Positions 51,636-61,782 are shown, counted from the first letter of the stretch. The stretch: DNA of 64,000 nt from Streptomyces sp. TRM70350 (GCF_019219825.1 NZ_JAHUXH010000009.1:1-64000), one strand, 5' to 3'. The notes: generated by a model not told the origin, from the sequence alone. A program made the numbers and translations.

Positions 51636-54007
51636 TACTGGCAGGCCTCGCAGGACTCGGGGTTTTCCAGGGAGCAGGCGACCGCGTCTTCGGGTGCCGA
51701 CTGCTGTACGGGGACGGTCTTTTCAGGCTGAGCCTGGGCCTGGGCCGCGCGGGCGATGCGGGTCGCCGGGCGCGAGCGCAGGTAGTACGTCGTCTTCAGG
51801 CCCGACTTCCAGGCGTACGCGTACATCGAGGAGAGCTTGCCGATGGTCGGCGTCTCCATGAAGAGATTCAGCGACTGGGCCTGGTCGAGGAACGGGGTCC
51901 GCGCGGCCGCCATGTCGATGAGCCCGCGCTGCGGGATCTCCCACGCCGTGCGGTAGAGCCGCCGTACGTCCTCGGGGATCCAGGCGAAGTCCTGCACCGA
52001 GCCGTTCGCCTCGCGCAGCGCCTCACGGGTGCGGGCGTCCCAGACGCCGAGGGCCTTCAGCTCCTGCACCAGGTAGGAGTTGACCTGGAGGAACTCGCCG
52101 GACAGCGTCTCGCGCTTGAACAGGTTCGACACCTGCGGCTCGATGCACTCGTAGGCACCGGCGATCGAGGCGATGGTGGCGGTGGGCGCGATGGCCAGCA
52201 GCAGGGAGTTGCGCATGCCGACGGAGGCGATCCGCTCGCGCAGGGCGGCCCAGCGCTCCGGCCAGGTCAGCTCGACGTCGAAATGGTCCGGGTGCAGTAC
52301 CCCGCGCGCGGTACGGGTCTTCTCCCACGCGGGCAGCGGCCCGTTGCGCTCGGCGAGGTCGGCGGACGCCTCGTACGCGGCGAGCATGATGCGCTCGGCG
52401 ATCCGGGTGGACAGCGCCTTCGCCTCGGGCGAGTCGAAGGGCAGCCGCAACATGAAGAAGACGTCCTGCAGGCCCATCGCACCGAGGCCGACCGGACGCC
52501 ACCGGGCGTTGGAGCGGCCCGCCTGCTCGGTCGGGTAGAAGTTGATGTCGACCACGCGGTCGAGGAAGGTGACGGCGGTGCGGACGGTGGCGTCCAGCCG
52601 CTCCCAGTCGATGCTTCCGGTCGCCGTGTCGACAAAGGCGCCCAGGTTCACCGACCCCAGGTTGCAGACGGCCGTCTCCCCGTCGCTCGTGACCTCCAGG
52701 ATCTCCGTGCAGAGGTTCGAGGAGTGGATGACCTGGCCCGGCTCGGCGGTCTGGTTGGCGGTCCGGTTGGCGGCGTCCTTGAAGGTCATCCAGCCGTTGC
52801 CGGTCTGCGCGAGGGTGCGCATCATCCGGCCGTACAGCTCGCGGGCGGGAAGGGTCTTCTTCGCCAGGCCCTTCGCCTCGGCGGCACGGTACGCCGCGTC
52901 GAACTCCTCGCCCCACAGGTCGACCAGCTCGGGCACGTCCGACGGTGAGAACAGCGACCACCGCGCGTCGGCGTTCACCCGGCGCATGAACTCGTCCGGG
53001 ATCCAGTGCGCGAGGTTGAGGTTGTGCGTACGGCGGGCGTCCTCGCCGGTGTTGTCCCGCAGCTCCAGGAACTCTTCGATGTCGGAGTGCCAGGTCTCCA
53101 GGTAGACCGCGGCCGCGCCCTTGCGCCGGCCGCCCTGGTTCACGGCGGCGACCGAGGCGTCGAGCGTCTTCAGGAACGGGACGATGCCGTTGGAGTGGCC
53201 GTTCGTGCCGCGGATGAGCGAGCCGCGGGAGCGGACACGGGAGTACGCGATGCCGATGCCGCCGGCGTGCTTCGACAGCCGTGCCACCTGGTGGTAGCGC
53301 TCGTAGAGGGAGTCCAGCTCGTCCTTGGGGGAGTCCAGCAGGTAGCAGGACGACATCTGGGGGTGCCGGGTGCCGGAGTTGAAGAGGGTGGGGGAGGAGG
53401 GGAGGTAGTCGAGGCGGCTCATGAGCCCGTGGAGCGCGGCGACTTCGTCCACCGACCGGCGGGTGTCGTCCTCGGCGAGGCCGGCGGCGACGCGCAGCAT
53501 GAAGTGCTGCGGCGTCTCGATGACCCTGCGGGTGATCGGGTGCCGGAGCAGGTAGCGGCTGTGCAGGGTGCGCAGGCCGAAGTAGCCGAAGCGGTCGTCG
53601 GCGTCCGGGTCGATCAGGGCGTCCAGGCGGTCGGCGTGCAGGCGTACGAACTCGGCCGTACGGTCGGCGATGAGCCCTTCCCGGTGCCCCACGGCGACGG
53701 ACTCGGTGAAGGACGTGACGCCCTGGGAGGCGGCCTCGGCGGCGATGGACACGGTCAGCAGACGGGCGGCCAGCCGCGAGTAGGCGGGGTCCTCGGAGAT
53801 GAGACCGGCGGCGGCCTCCGTGGCCAGCTCGCGCAGCTCCGCCTCGTCGGCCCGGGCGGAGCGGCCCCGCAGCGCGGCGGCGGCGACCCGGCCCGGGTCG
53901 GCGTCGGGGAGGTCGGCGGTCAGCTCGGTCAGGGTCCGCAGCAGTGCGGTTCCGGGACCGTCGGACTCCGGGGTCGCTGAGGCCGGTTCGGCTGGCGCGA
54001 TGGTCAC
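51635..54007 (-). CDS. nrdA: class Ia ribonucleotide reductase large subunit (R1)
   Basis: This 790-residue catalytic subunit reduces ribonucleoside diphosphates. The ATP-cone-like region covers residues 10-100. Conserved active-site segments are SSCYLLDSP, GGIGIAYS, NLCTEI (with the radical Cys and Glu) and the C-terminal redox cysteines ESCEACQ. The GTG start at 54007 is preceded by GGGAG. A longer ATG upstream (54100) lacks coding character. The cobalamin riboswitch and NrdR boxes upstream make sense of repression by B12 and dNTP/ATP status. Confidence 0.94.
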   Translation of the reverse strand: MTIAPAEPASATPESDGPGTALLRTLTELTADLPDADPGRVAAAALRGRSARADEAELRELATEAAAGLISEDPAYSRLAARLLTVSIAAEAASQGVTSFTESVAVGHREGLIADRTAEFVRLHADRLDALIDPDADDRFGYFGLRTLHSRYLLRHPITRRVIETPQHFMLRVAAGLAEDDTRRSVDEVAALHGLMSRLDYLPSSPTLFNSGTRHPQMSSCYLLDSPKDELDSLYERYHQVARLSKHAGGIGIAYSRVRSRGSLIRGTNGHSNGIVPFLKTLDASVAAVNQGGRRKGAAAVYLETWHSDIEEFLELRDNTGEDARRTHNLNLAHWIPDEFMRRVNADARWSLFSPSDVPELVDLWGEEFDAAYRAAEAKGLAKKTLPARELYGRMMRTLAQTGNGWMTFKDAANRTANQTAEPGQVIHSSNLCTEILEVTSDGETAVCNLGSVNLGAFVDTATGSIDWERLDATVRTAVTFLDRVVDINFYPTEQAGRSNARWRPVGLGAMGLQDVFFMLRLPFDSPEAKALSTRIAERIMLAAYEASADLAERNGPLPAWEKTRTARGVLHPDHFDVELTWPERWAALRERIASVGMRNSLLLAIAPTATIASIAGAYECIEPQVSNLFKRETLSGEFLQVNSYLVQELKALGVWDARTREALREANGSVQDFAWIPEDVRRLYRTAWEIPQRGLIDMAAARTPFLDQAQSLNLFMETPTIGKLSSMYAYAWKSGLKTTYYLRSRPATRIARAAQAQAQPEKTVPVQQSAPEDAVACSLENPESCEACQ

Positions 54008-54140
54008 GTGGGGCTCTCCCTCGCTCGGCACGGGGGCCTTGCGGAGGGCAGGGGGCAGCACACGAGCGCACGCGGCGTCGCGTCCACCGGCCCATTCCAC
54101 GAGGCCCGGACGTCAGGGCACCCGGACCGGTCGGCCGGGC

Positions 54141-54250
54141 GCACTGTCGGCAGGTCCTCGGACTGACTCCTGTGCACAGACATGCACAAGTACACCATTG
54201 CGGGACAGTTCCGGATTCGCACCGGATTCCCCTGCGGCGACAGCGAGCAT
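54141..54250 (-). promoter_or_regulatory. cobalamin (B12) riboswitch in the nrdA leader
   Basis: On the minus strand the leader contains GGGAATCCGGTGCGAATCCGG followed by ACTGTCCCGCAA, the conserved core of the cobalamin riboswitch, and then a B12-box variant (54149-54166, ending GGACCTGCC) leading to GCCGACAGT. In S. coelicolor such an element represses the class Ia operon when B12 is available so that the B12-dependent class II enzyme is used. The 408-bp gap between nrdA and the TnpB relic holds this element and the NrdR boxes. Confidence 0.88.
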
Positions 54251-54252
54251 GA

Positions 54253-54300
54253 GCATACATGTTGTGCCGGGTTCGGTCGGCGCCCCCAGATGTTGTGTCG
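54253..54300 (-). promoter_or_regulatory. paired NrdR boxes upstream of nrdA
   Basis: Two sites sharing CACAACAT on the minus strand lie at 54253-54268 and 54284-54299, exactly 31 bp apart, or three helical turns, which is the typical spacing of NrdR boxes. The proximal copy reads GGCACAACATGTATGC. They sit just upstream of the riboswitch and so presumably overlap the promoter. Confidence 0.7.
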
Positions 54301-54367
54301 TGACGACTTCGGGGAGTGTGTAACCCCGCGCCGCCGCCAAGTGTTGCTTCTGCGGGCATCTTTTGGC

Positions 54368-54391
54368 GATCAAGCGCCCATTAGCTTGATC
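54368..54391 (+). repeat. subterminal-type hairpin GATCAAGC/GCTTGATC
   Basis: An 8-bp perfect inverted repeat with 8-nt loop lies 50 nt upstream of the TnpB-like remnant. Such hairpins mark the ends of IS200/IS605 elements and are recognised by TnpA. Confidence 0.5.
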
Positions 54392-54448
54392 GGGTGATCT
54401 CTGTCGAACTAATGATTGCGTCTCGCGCGTTTGCACATCTTGGTGATC

Positions 54449-54840
54449 GTGAAGCTGGTTGTGCACGTCGGGTTGCTGCCAACGCCTGAGCAGGCCGCAG
54501 CACTTGAGGCGACTCTTGTGGCGTGCAAACCGATCGCCTTCCAGGACACGGGTGCGCAGCCGTACGACGACCGCATGCAGAAGAAGAACACCCCTTCCGC
54601 CAAGCGGCGTCTGAAGAAGCGGCGCCGTAAGGAGGCGCGGCGGGCGAAGGACGTCAACCACAAGATCGCGAAGCATGTAGTGGCCCAGCTGGGGTCGTTC
54701 ATCGCGGACAAGGCCCGCCGGGCGGGGGTGCCGGTGGTTGACGTCGATCCGGCGTACACCTCGCGGGTGGGGCTGGACGCAGACGCAGCATCACTGCCAG
54801 TGATGCCCGTTGGGCACACCCGGCGGCTCAGCGCCCGGTG
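54449..54840 (+). pseudogene. degenerate TnpB-type (IS200/IS605) transposon-nuclease remnant
   Basis: The open frame from 54416 encodes pieces of a TnpB: an N-terminal VKLVVHVGLLPTPEQAAALEATL, then KRRLKKRRRKEARRAKDVNHKIAKHVV, then FIADKARRAGVPVVDVDPAYTS, with the intervening RuvC core and zinc finger missing. The fragments are in one frame but total about 130 residues, against about 400 in intact proteins, so at least two internal deletions have occurred. The 3' end overlaps the convergent GNAT gene. No TnpA gene is nearby. Confidence 0.7.
54788..54806 (+). repeat. small hairpin near the right side of the TnpB relic
   Basis: GCATCACT and AGTGATGC flank a 3-nt loop. It may be the right-end hairpin of the former insertion element, or chance. 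Confidence 0.3.
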
Positions 54841-55349
54841 GTTGACAGCGTCAACTCATAGGTGATCAGCGTGATGTCGTCGAGGTGCGGGATGGGGTTC
54901 CAGTCGCGGTCGGGTGTGCGGGTGAAGCCCAGACGTTCGTAGATGCGGTGGGCTGAATGCATGGTGCGCTGGGTCGACAGGACGATGCCCGTGCAGCCGT
55001 GCGTGGCCCGTGCGCGGTCGACGCAGGCGCGTACGAGGGCCTCGCCGACGCCCCGGCCGCGGGACTCGTGGGCGACGGCGAGCATGCGGATCTCGGTCTC
55101 TCCGGGGCGCGCTATGTCGGCCATGGGGCCGCCGGACGGGACGAAGGTCACGCCGCCCAGGATCCGGTCGCTCTCGGTGGCCACCAGGACCTCGGCCGCG
55201 GCGGCTCGTTTGGCGACGTTCCTCAGTTCGCCGAGGTACTCGTCGCTCTCGCCGAAGTCGAGGAGACCGTCCTGGAGGTAGGCCTGGGCGGTGATCTCGC
55301 CGAGGGTGCGGTACTCGTCGGGCTCCGCCTGCCGGATCACGATGTCCAT
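54828..55349 (-). CDS. GNAT-family N-acetyltransferase
   Basis: This 173-residue protein has the acetyl-CoA-binding pattern of GNAT enzymes: EIRMLAVAHESRGRGVGEALVRACVDRA (near residues 88-115, the R/QxxGxG/A loop as RGRGVG) and the C-terminal YERLGF. I chose the ATG at 55349, where the domain starts. The acceptor substrate is unknown. Its 3' end overlaps the TnpB relic on the opposite strand, so the element inserted very close to or into this region. Confidence 0.85.
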   Translation of the reverse strand: MDIVIRQAEPDEYRTLGEITAQAYLQDGLLDFGESDEYLGELRNVAKRAAAAEVLVATESDRILGGVTFVPSGGPMADIARPGETEIRMLAVAHESRGRGVGEALVRACVDRARATHGCTGIVLSTQRTMHSAHRIYERLGFTRTPDRDWNPIPHLDDITLITYELTLSTTGR

Positions 55350-55380
55350 GCAGGTGAGTGTGCCCGACACGGACGACAAA

Positions 55381-55408
55381 CGGGCCGCCGGATTTCTCCG
55401 ACGGCCCG
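55381..55408 (-). terminator. hairpin terminator after the symporter gene
   Basis: The arms (GGGCCGCCGGA and its near-complement) form an 11-bp stem with one mismatch and a TTTC loop, 15 nt past the symporter stop. Minus-strand transcripts then read TTTG. Confidence 0.65.
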
Positions 55409-55422
55409 CCGACGCGAGGTAC

Positions 55423-57033
55423 TCAGTGAGACGTGCCCGCAGTCGCCGGAGGCAGTTCCACCTGTACGCCCGGGTCGCCCGCGTCCGCCGTGTAGTCCTC
55501 CGGGCTCGTCTCATCCGTACCCTCGGGGGCCTTCGCCGCCCTCAGGACGAAGGTGAGGACCACCGTCACCACCAGGTTGAGGACGAACGCCGTGAGGCCG
55601 ATGTAGCCGATCTCACCGATGCCGGGGATCTCCGCCGAGGAGCCGCCGAAGTGCTTCTGGGTCGGGGAGGCGACGCCGTACGCCGCGACGGTGCCGTAGA
55701 TCATGCCGACCGCCCAGCCCGCCAGCAGGGCCCAGCGGTGGAACCAACGGGTGAACAGGCCGCCGACCAGGGCGGGCATGGTCTGGAGGATCCAGATGCC
55801 GCCGAGCAGCTGGAAGTTGATCGCGACCGTCTTGTCCATGCCCAGGACGAAGACCAGCGCGCCCACCTTCACCAGCAGGGACACCAGCTTGGAGACCTTG
55901 GTCTCCTGCTCCGGCGTGGCGTCCGGCTTGATGAAGTCCTTGTAGATGTTGCGGGTGAAGAGGTTCGCCGCCGCAATCGACATGATGGCCGCCGGGACCA
56001 GCGCGCCGATGCCGATCGCCGCGAACGCGACGCCCGCGAACCAGTCCGGGAACATGTTCTCGAACAGCTGCGGGATGGCCAGCTGGCCGTTCTGCACCTT
56101 GACACCGGCCGCGATCGCCATGAAACCGAGCAGGCCCAGCATGCCCAGCATCAGCGAGTACAGCGGCAGGATCGTGGAGTTGCGGCGGATCACGTCCCGG
56201 CTGCGGCTGGACAGCACGGCCGTCACGCTGTGCGGGTACATGAACAGCGCGAGCGCCGAGCCCAGCGCCAGCGTGGCGTACGTCCACTGCGAGGCCGCGT
56301 TCGGCACCAACCCGCCCGCACCGGCGGCCGAGTACTTCTCGCTCGCCGCGCTGAAGATGTCGTCGAAGCCGCCCAGCTTGATCGGGATGTAGATGATGGC
56401 GACGGCGATGACGATGTAGATCAGCGTGTCCTTCACGAACGCGATCAGGGCGGGCGCCCGCAGGCCCGACGAGTACGTGTACGCGGCGAGCACGCCGAAG
56501 GCGATGAGCAGCGGCAGGTCCTTGATGAACCAGTTGGTGTCCTCACCGCCGCCGATGCCCATCACGTCCAGCACGGCCTGGATGCCGACCAGTTGGAGGG
56601 CGATGTACGGCATCGTGGCGAGGATGCCGGTGACCGCCACCGCGAGGGAGAGACCCTTCGAGCCGAAGCGGCCGCGGACGAAGTCCGAGGTGGTGACGTA
56701 CCCGTGCTTGTGGGACACCGACCACAGACGCGGCAGGAAGATGAACATCAGCGGGTAGATGAGGATCGTGTACGGCACCGCGAAGAAGCCGGCCGCGCCC
56801 GCCGCGTAGATCGCCGCCGGTACGGCGACGAAGGTGTACGCCGTGTAGAGGTCGCCGCCGAGCAGGAACCAGGTGATCCAGGTGCCGAACGACCGGCCGC
56901 CCAGGCCCCATTCGTCGAGACTGTGCTCGTTCTCGGCCTTCCGCCAGCGCGCGGCGAGGAAGCCCATCACCGTGACGGCGACGAAGAAGAGGATGAAGAC
57001 GGCGAGCGCGACGCCGTTCACGCCGTCCTTCAT
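55423..57033 (-). CDS. sodium:solute symporter-family transporter (MctP-like)
   Basis: This 536-residue membrane protein of the sodium:solute symporter family (about 13 helices) has the typical N-terminal region LGGRSFGTWITWFLLGGDLYTAYTF and a long cytoplasmic tail. Similar actinobacterial proteins with a small DUF3311 partner transport monocarboxylates such as lactate, pyruvate or alanine. That substrate is an inference. The gene overlaps the DUF3311 gene by 4 nt (ATGA), so the two are co-translated. Confidence 0.87.
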   Translation of the reverse strand: MKDGVNGVALAVFILFFVAVTVMGFLAARWRKAENEHSLDEWGLGGRSFGTWITWFLLGGDLYTAYTFVAVPAAIYAAGAAGFFAVPYTILIYPLMFIFLPRLWSVSHKHGYVTTSDFVRGRFGSKGLSLAVAVTGILATMPYIALQLVGIQAVLDVMGIGGGEDTNWFIKDLPLLIAFGVLAAYTYSSGLRAPALIAFVKDTLIYIVIAVAIIYIPIKLGGFDDIFSAASEKYSAAGAGGLVPNAASQWTYATLALGSALALFMYPHSVTAVLSSRSRDVIRRNSTILPLYSLMLGMLGLLGFMAIAAGVKVQNGQLAIPQLFENMFPDWFAGVAFAAIGIGALVPAAIMSIAAANLFTRNIYKDFIKPDATPEQETKVSKLVSLLVKVGALVFVLGMDKTVAINFQLLGGIWILQTMPALVGGLFTRWFHRWALLAGWAVGMIYGTVAAYGVASPTQKHFGGSSAEIPGIGEIGYIGLTAFVLNLVVTVVLTFVLRAAKAPEGTDETSPEDYTADAGDPGVQVELPPATAGTSH

Positions 57034-57293
57034 GCTCCCGCACCCCCCTGCGCCTTGCGGGCGCGCTGGTCACGCTGCCACAGCCGGTACGCGATCATGG
57101 TGAGCGCGGTGGAGATCACGACCCAGGCCATCTGGTACCAGTAGAAGAACGGGATGCCGATGAACGTCGGCTCCATCTTCGCGTACGAGCCCACCCAGAG
57201 CATGGCCACGAAGGGCGCTATCAGGCAGAGGGCGACGACGACGCGCAGGGGCGTCACCACCTGCCCTCTGTTCACATCCGGGGCATCTGACAT
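57030..57293 (-). CDS. DUF3311 small membrane protein
   Basis: This 87-residue protein has two transmembrane segments (VVVALCLIAPFVAMLWVGSYA and IPFFYWYQMAWVVISTALTMIAY). DUF3311 proteins accompany sodium:solute symporters in actinobacteria and are probably a small accessory subunit. It is the first gene of the transporter pair, and its stop overlaps the symporter start. Confidence 0.85.
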   Translation of the reverse strand: MSDAPDVNRGQVVTPLRVVVALCLIAPFVAMLWVGSYAKMEPTFIGIPFFYWYQMAWVVISTALTMIAYRLWQRDQRARKAQGGAGA

Positions 57294-57478
57294 CTGACGG
57301 CTCCGTCCCCTCGCTGATCACCTGGTGTAATGCGCAGGCAATCTAGGTCACGGTGTCCCGCCACCGGAAGCCCTTGTTCACATACCGGTACCTCAGCAGC
57401 GGCAGAAATCCCTGCCCGGGGTCCCTTTCCTGCCGGTCTGTCCGCGTTCGCTCCGTCTCCTCCTGCGCGACACCCCCA

Positions 57479-57500
57479 GCCGGGGTCCGGCACCCCCGGC
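57479..57500 (-). terminator. hairpin downstream of dasR
   Basis: A 7-bp inverted repeat (GCCGGGG/CCCCGGC) with an 8-nt loop ends 3 nt from the dasR stop. There is no T run. It plausibly ends the dasR transcript. Confidence 0.5.
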
Positions 57501-57502
57501 TG

Positions 57503-58444
<942 letters not shown>

Positions 58445-58541
58445 TTACTTAAAGGTTCCTGCATATGTAGGTCCCATAACGGCTGGTCAAGGCCCTTCGA
58501 GCGCCCTTGACACCCTTCATGGTCTGGTCCAAGCTCCCCGT

Positions 58542-58557
58542 ACTGGTCTACACCATT
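58542..58557 (+). promoter_or_regulatory. dre operator upstream of dasA
   Basis: ACTGGTCTACACCATT is the DasR-responsive element known upstream of S. coelicolor dasA, matching the dre consensus nearly perfectly. It is 55 bp upstream of the dasA start. A candidate -35 TTGACA lies at 58507-58512, and a further weaker half-site (GGTCTGGTCC) at 58521-58530. The remaining part of the 344-bp gap shows no gene. Confidence 0.85.
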
Positions 58558-58611
58558 GGTCCAGGTCCCGGCCCATGGGCAGGGGGGTGTGGCATCCCTG
58601 AGGAGGGTGGC

Positions 58612-59886
58612 GTGAAGCGCAAGCTGATATCCGCGATCGGTGTCGCGGCGATGATGGTCTCCATTGCGGCGTGCGGCGGCGACAAGGGCGACGAGGGCAA
58701 GGCCGGGGCGGACGGCTACGCGGGCCAGACGCTCACGGTGTGGGTGATGGACGGCTCCTCGCCGGACCAGTGGCAGAAGGACGTCGCCGCGGCCTTCGAG
58801 AAGAAGACCAAGGCGAAGGTCAAGTTCGAGATCCAGCAGTGGAACGGCATCCAGCAGAAGCTGACCACCGCCCTGTCCGAGGAGAACCCGCCGGACGTCT
58901 TCGAGATCGGCAACACCCAGACCCCGGCCTACGCCAAGACCGGCGGCCTCGCCGACCTCGCCGACCTCAAGTCGGAGATCGGCGCGGACTGGACCGAGTC
59001 CCTGAACAACTCCTCGGTCTTCGAGGGCAAGCAGTACGCGGTGCCGTGGTACTTCGCCAACCGCGTCGTCATGTACAACAAGAAAGTCTGGGCCGACGCC
59101 GGCATCAAGGACACGCCCAGGACCCGCGACGAGTTCTACGACGCCCTGAAGACCATCGGCGAGAAGACCGACGCCGAGCCGATCTACCTGCCCGGCCAGA
59201 ACTGGTACCACTTCGTCGGCCTGGTCGTCGGCGAGGGCGGCGAACTGGTCAAGAAGGAGGGCGACAAGTACGTCTCCAACCTGGACGACCCGAAGGTCGC
59301 CGCCGCCATGGAGACGTACAAGAAGTTCCAGGCCCTGTCCAAGGCGCCCAAGGACAAGGACGAGGCCACCCCGCAGCAGGGCGAGGTCTTCGCCAAGGGC
59401 AACGTCGGCGCCATGATCGCGATGGGCTGGGAGTCCGGCATCGCGGTCGAGGCCAACCCCGAGATCGAGGAGCAGATCGGCTACTTCACCATCCCCGGTG
59501 AGACGGCCGACAAGCCCGAGGGCGTCTTCCTCGGCGGTTCCAACCTCGCGGTCGCCGCGGGCAGCCAGAAGCAGGAGCTGGCCAAGGAGTTCCTGAGGAT
59601 CGCCCTGTCCGATGAGCACGAGGGTCAGCTGGCCAAGCTCAACGGCGTCATCCCCAACAAGGAGTCGCTGCAGTCCAACCTGGCGGGCAACGCCGCCGCC
59701 GAGGCCGCCGCGCCGGCCGCCGCGGGTGGTGGCACCACGCCGCTGATCCCGGAGTGGGCCGCCGTCGAGAACGCGCCCAACCCGATCAAGACCTACATGA
59801 CCGCCGTGCTGAACGGCAAGTCCCCGGCCGAGGCCGCCCAGCAGGTCGAGGACGAGTTCAACAAGCGGCTGTCGCAGGAGAGCTGA
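58612..59886 (+). CDS. dasA: DasA chitooligosaccharide-binding lipoprotein
   Basis: This 424-residue solute-binding protein has a signal peptide and lipidation Cys21 (VSIAAC). It binds chitobiose and N-acetylglucosamine oligomers for import by DasBC. The GTG start at 58612 has a GAGGAGG ribosome-binding site. Typical residues include the aromatic-rich hinge (WYFANRVVMYNKKVW) and the C-terminal region with Glu/Gln/Lys. The gene leads the dasABC operon. Confidence 0.95.
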   Translation: MKRKLISAIGVAAMMVSIAACGGDKGDEGKAGADGYAGQTLTVWVMDGSSPDQWQKDVAAAFEKKTKAKVKFEIQQWNGIQQKLTTALSEENPPDVFEIGNTQTPAYAKTGGLADLADLKSEIGADWTESLNNSSVFEGKQYAVPWYFANRVVMYNKKVWADAGIKDTPRTRDEFYDALKTIGEKTDAEPIYLPGQNWYHFVGLVVGEGGELVKKEGDKYVSNLDDPKVAAAMETYKKFQALSKAPKDKDEATPQQGEVFAKGNVGAMIAMGWESGIAVEANPEIEEQIGYFTIPGETADKPEGVFLGGSNLAVAAGSQKQELAKEFLRIALSDEHEGQLAKLNGVIPNKESLQSNLAGNAAAEAAAPAAAGGGTTPLIPEWAAVENAPNPIKTYMTAVLNGKSPAEAAQQVEDEFNKRLSQES

Positions 59887-59960
59887 GCGCATCGGGGGTG
59901 GGAGCCGTCATGCGGTTGCCACCCCCGTGCTTCATGTAGGTCGAGAGAGAGATCGCGAGC

Positions 59961-60947
59961 ATGACCGTGCAGACCGAACGGCCGCCCTCCGGTCCGGTGG
60001 ACGTGGTGAAACCCGGCGGCCCGGACTCCGGCGGCCCCGGGCCGCGCGCCGCGGCACGCCTCGGGGCGTTCGCCCCGTACCTGTTGCTGCTGCCGGCCTG
60101 CGCGGCCACCGTGCTGCTGCTCGGCTGGCCGCTGCTGAAGGACGTCCTGCTGTCCTTCCAGAACCTCAACATGGCGCAGCTGATCCAGCACGTCACCGAG
60201 TGGAACGGCGTCGACAACTACAAGGAGGTCCTCACCGGCGAGGACTTCTGGCGGGTCACGCTGCGCTCGATCCTGTTCACGGCGGCCAACGTCGCCCTGA
60301 TCATGGTCCTGGGCACGCTGGTCGGCCTGCTCCTCGCCCGCCTCGGCAGGCGGATGCGGGTGACGCTGATGATCGGCCTGGTGCTGGCCTGGGCGATGCC
60401 GGTGGTGGCCGCGACCACCGTCTACCAGTGGCTGTTCGCCCAGCGCTTCGGCGTCGTCAACTGGGTGCTGGACAAGCTCGGCTGGCACTCCATGGCCGAC
60501 TACAGCTGGACCAGCAGCCAGATGTCGACGTTCTTCGTCGTGACCGTGCTGATCGTGTGGATGTCCATCCCGTTCGTCGCGATCAACCTGTACGCGGCGA
60601 CCACCACGATCCCGGGCGAGCTGTACGAGGCCGCCGCGCTGGACGGCGCCGACGCGTGGCGGAGCTTCACCACGGTGACGCTGCCATTCCTGCGGCCGTT
60701 CCTCTACGCGACGACCTTCCTGGAGATCATCTGGGTCTTCAAGGCGTTCGTGCAGGTCTTCACCATCAACGGCGGCGGCCCCGACCGGCTCACCGAGATC
60801 CTGCCCGTCTACGCCTACGTCGAGGGCGTCGGCAACCAGCACTACGGCATGGGCGCCGCGATCGCGGTCCTGACCATCCTGATCCTGCTCGGGCTGACGG
60901 CCTACTACCTCAGGATCGTGCTCAAGCAAGAGGAGGACGAGCTGTGA
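59961..60947 (+). CDS. dasB: DasB permease
   Basis: This 328-residue permease has six transmembrane helices and an EAA loop (YEAAALDGADAWRSFTTVTLP). It is one half of the DasBC channel. The N-terminal 30 residues are polar. The ATG at 59961 lies 74 nt after dasA, and its stop overlaps dasC by 4 nt (GTGA). The ATPase partner is expected to be the shared MsiK encoded elsewhere. Confidence 0.94.
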   Translation: MTVQTERPPSGPVDVVKPGGPDSGGPGPRAAARLGAFAPYLLLLPACAATVLLLGWPLLKDVLLSFQNLNMAQLIQHVTEWNGVDNYKEVLTGEDFWRVTLRSILFTAANVALIMVLGTLVGLLLARLGRRMRVTLMIGLVLAWAMPVVAATTVYQWLFAQRFGVVNWVLDKLGWHSMADYSWTSSQMSTFFVVTVLIVWMSIPFVAINLYAATTTIPGELYEAAALDGADAWRSFTTVTLPFLRPFLYATTFLEIIWVFKAFVQVFTINGGGPDRLTEILPVYAYVEGVGNQHYGMGAAIAVLTILILLGLTAYYLRIVLKQEEDEL

Positions 60948-61774
60948 AGCGCTCGCTCTTCGGCCGCCTGTGGCCCAACGTCACGGCCGTCGTCCTGTTC
61001 ATCGGCTGTGTGTTCCCCGTGTACTGGATGTTCGCGACGGCCTTCAAGCCGGCCGGCGACATCCTCTCGGAGGACCCCGTCTGGTTCCCGACCGACGTGA
61101 CCTTCGAGCACTTCCGGACGGCGACCGACGCCGACCACTTCTGGACGTTCGTCACCAACTCGCTGACCGTCACCGTCCTCGCCGTCGTCTTCTCGCTGAT
61201 CATCGCGCTGGCAGGCTCGTTCGCCCTGGCGCGGATGCGGTTCAAGGGGCGGCGCGGGTTCGTCCTGGGCTTCATGGTCGCCCAGATGGCGCCCTGGGAG
61301 GTCATGATCATCGCGATGTACATGATCGTGCGGGACGCCTCGATGCTGAACAGCCTCGTACCGCTCACGGCCTTCTACATGATGATGATCCTGCCCTTCA
61401 CCATCCTCACGCTGCGCGGCTTCGTCGCCGCCGTGCCGAGGGAGCTGGAGGAGGCCGCGATGGTCGACGGCTGCACCCGGGTCCAGGCCTTCCGCCGGGT
61501 CATCCTGCCGCTGCTCGCGCCGGGCCTGATGTCCACCTCGATGTTCGGCTTCATCACCGCCTGGAACGAGTTGCCCCTCGTCCTGGTGCTGAACAAGGAC
61601 ATCGAGGCCCAGACGCTGCCGCTGTGGCTGACCAGCTTCCAGAGCGTCTTCGGCAACGACTGGGGCGCGACCATGGCGGCGTCCTCGCTGTTCGCGATCC
61701 CGATCCTCGTCCTCTTCGTCTTCCTGCAGCGCAGGGCCGTCAGTGGTCTGACCGCCGGCGCGGTGAAGGGATAA
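60944..61774 (+). CDS. dasC: DasC permease
   Basis: This 276-residue permease (MalG-type, six helices, EAA loop LEEAAMVDGCTRVQAFRRVILP) forms the other half of the transporter. The GTG start overlaps the dasB stop. The dasC stop is followed by dasD after 8 nt. Confidence 0.94.
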   Translation: MKRSLFGRLWPNVTAVVLFIGCVFPVYWMFATAFKPAGDILSEDPVWFPTDVTFEHFRTATDADHFWTFVTNSLTVTVLAVVFSLIIALAGSFALARMRFKGRRGFVLGFMVAQMAPWEVMIIAMYMIVRDASMLNSLVPLTAFYMMMILPFTILTLRGFVAAVPRELEEAAMVDGCTRVQAFRRVILPLLAPGLMSTSMFGFITAWNELPLVLVLNKDIEAQTLPLWLTSFQSVFGNDWGATMAASSLFAIPILVLFVFLQRRAVSGLTAGAVKG

Positions 61775-61782
61775 CGCCCTCG

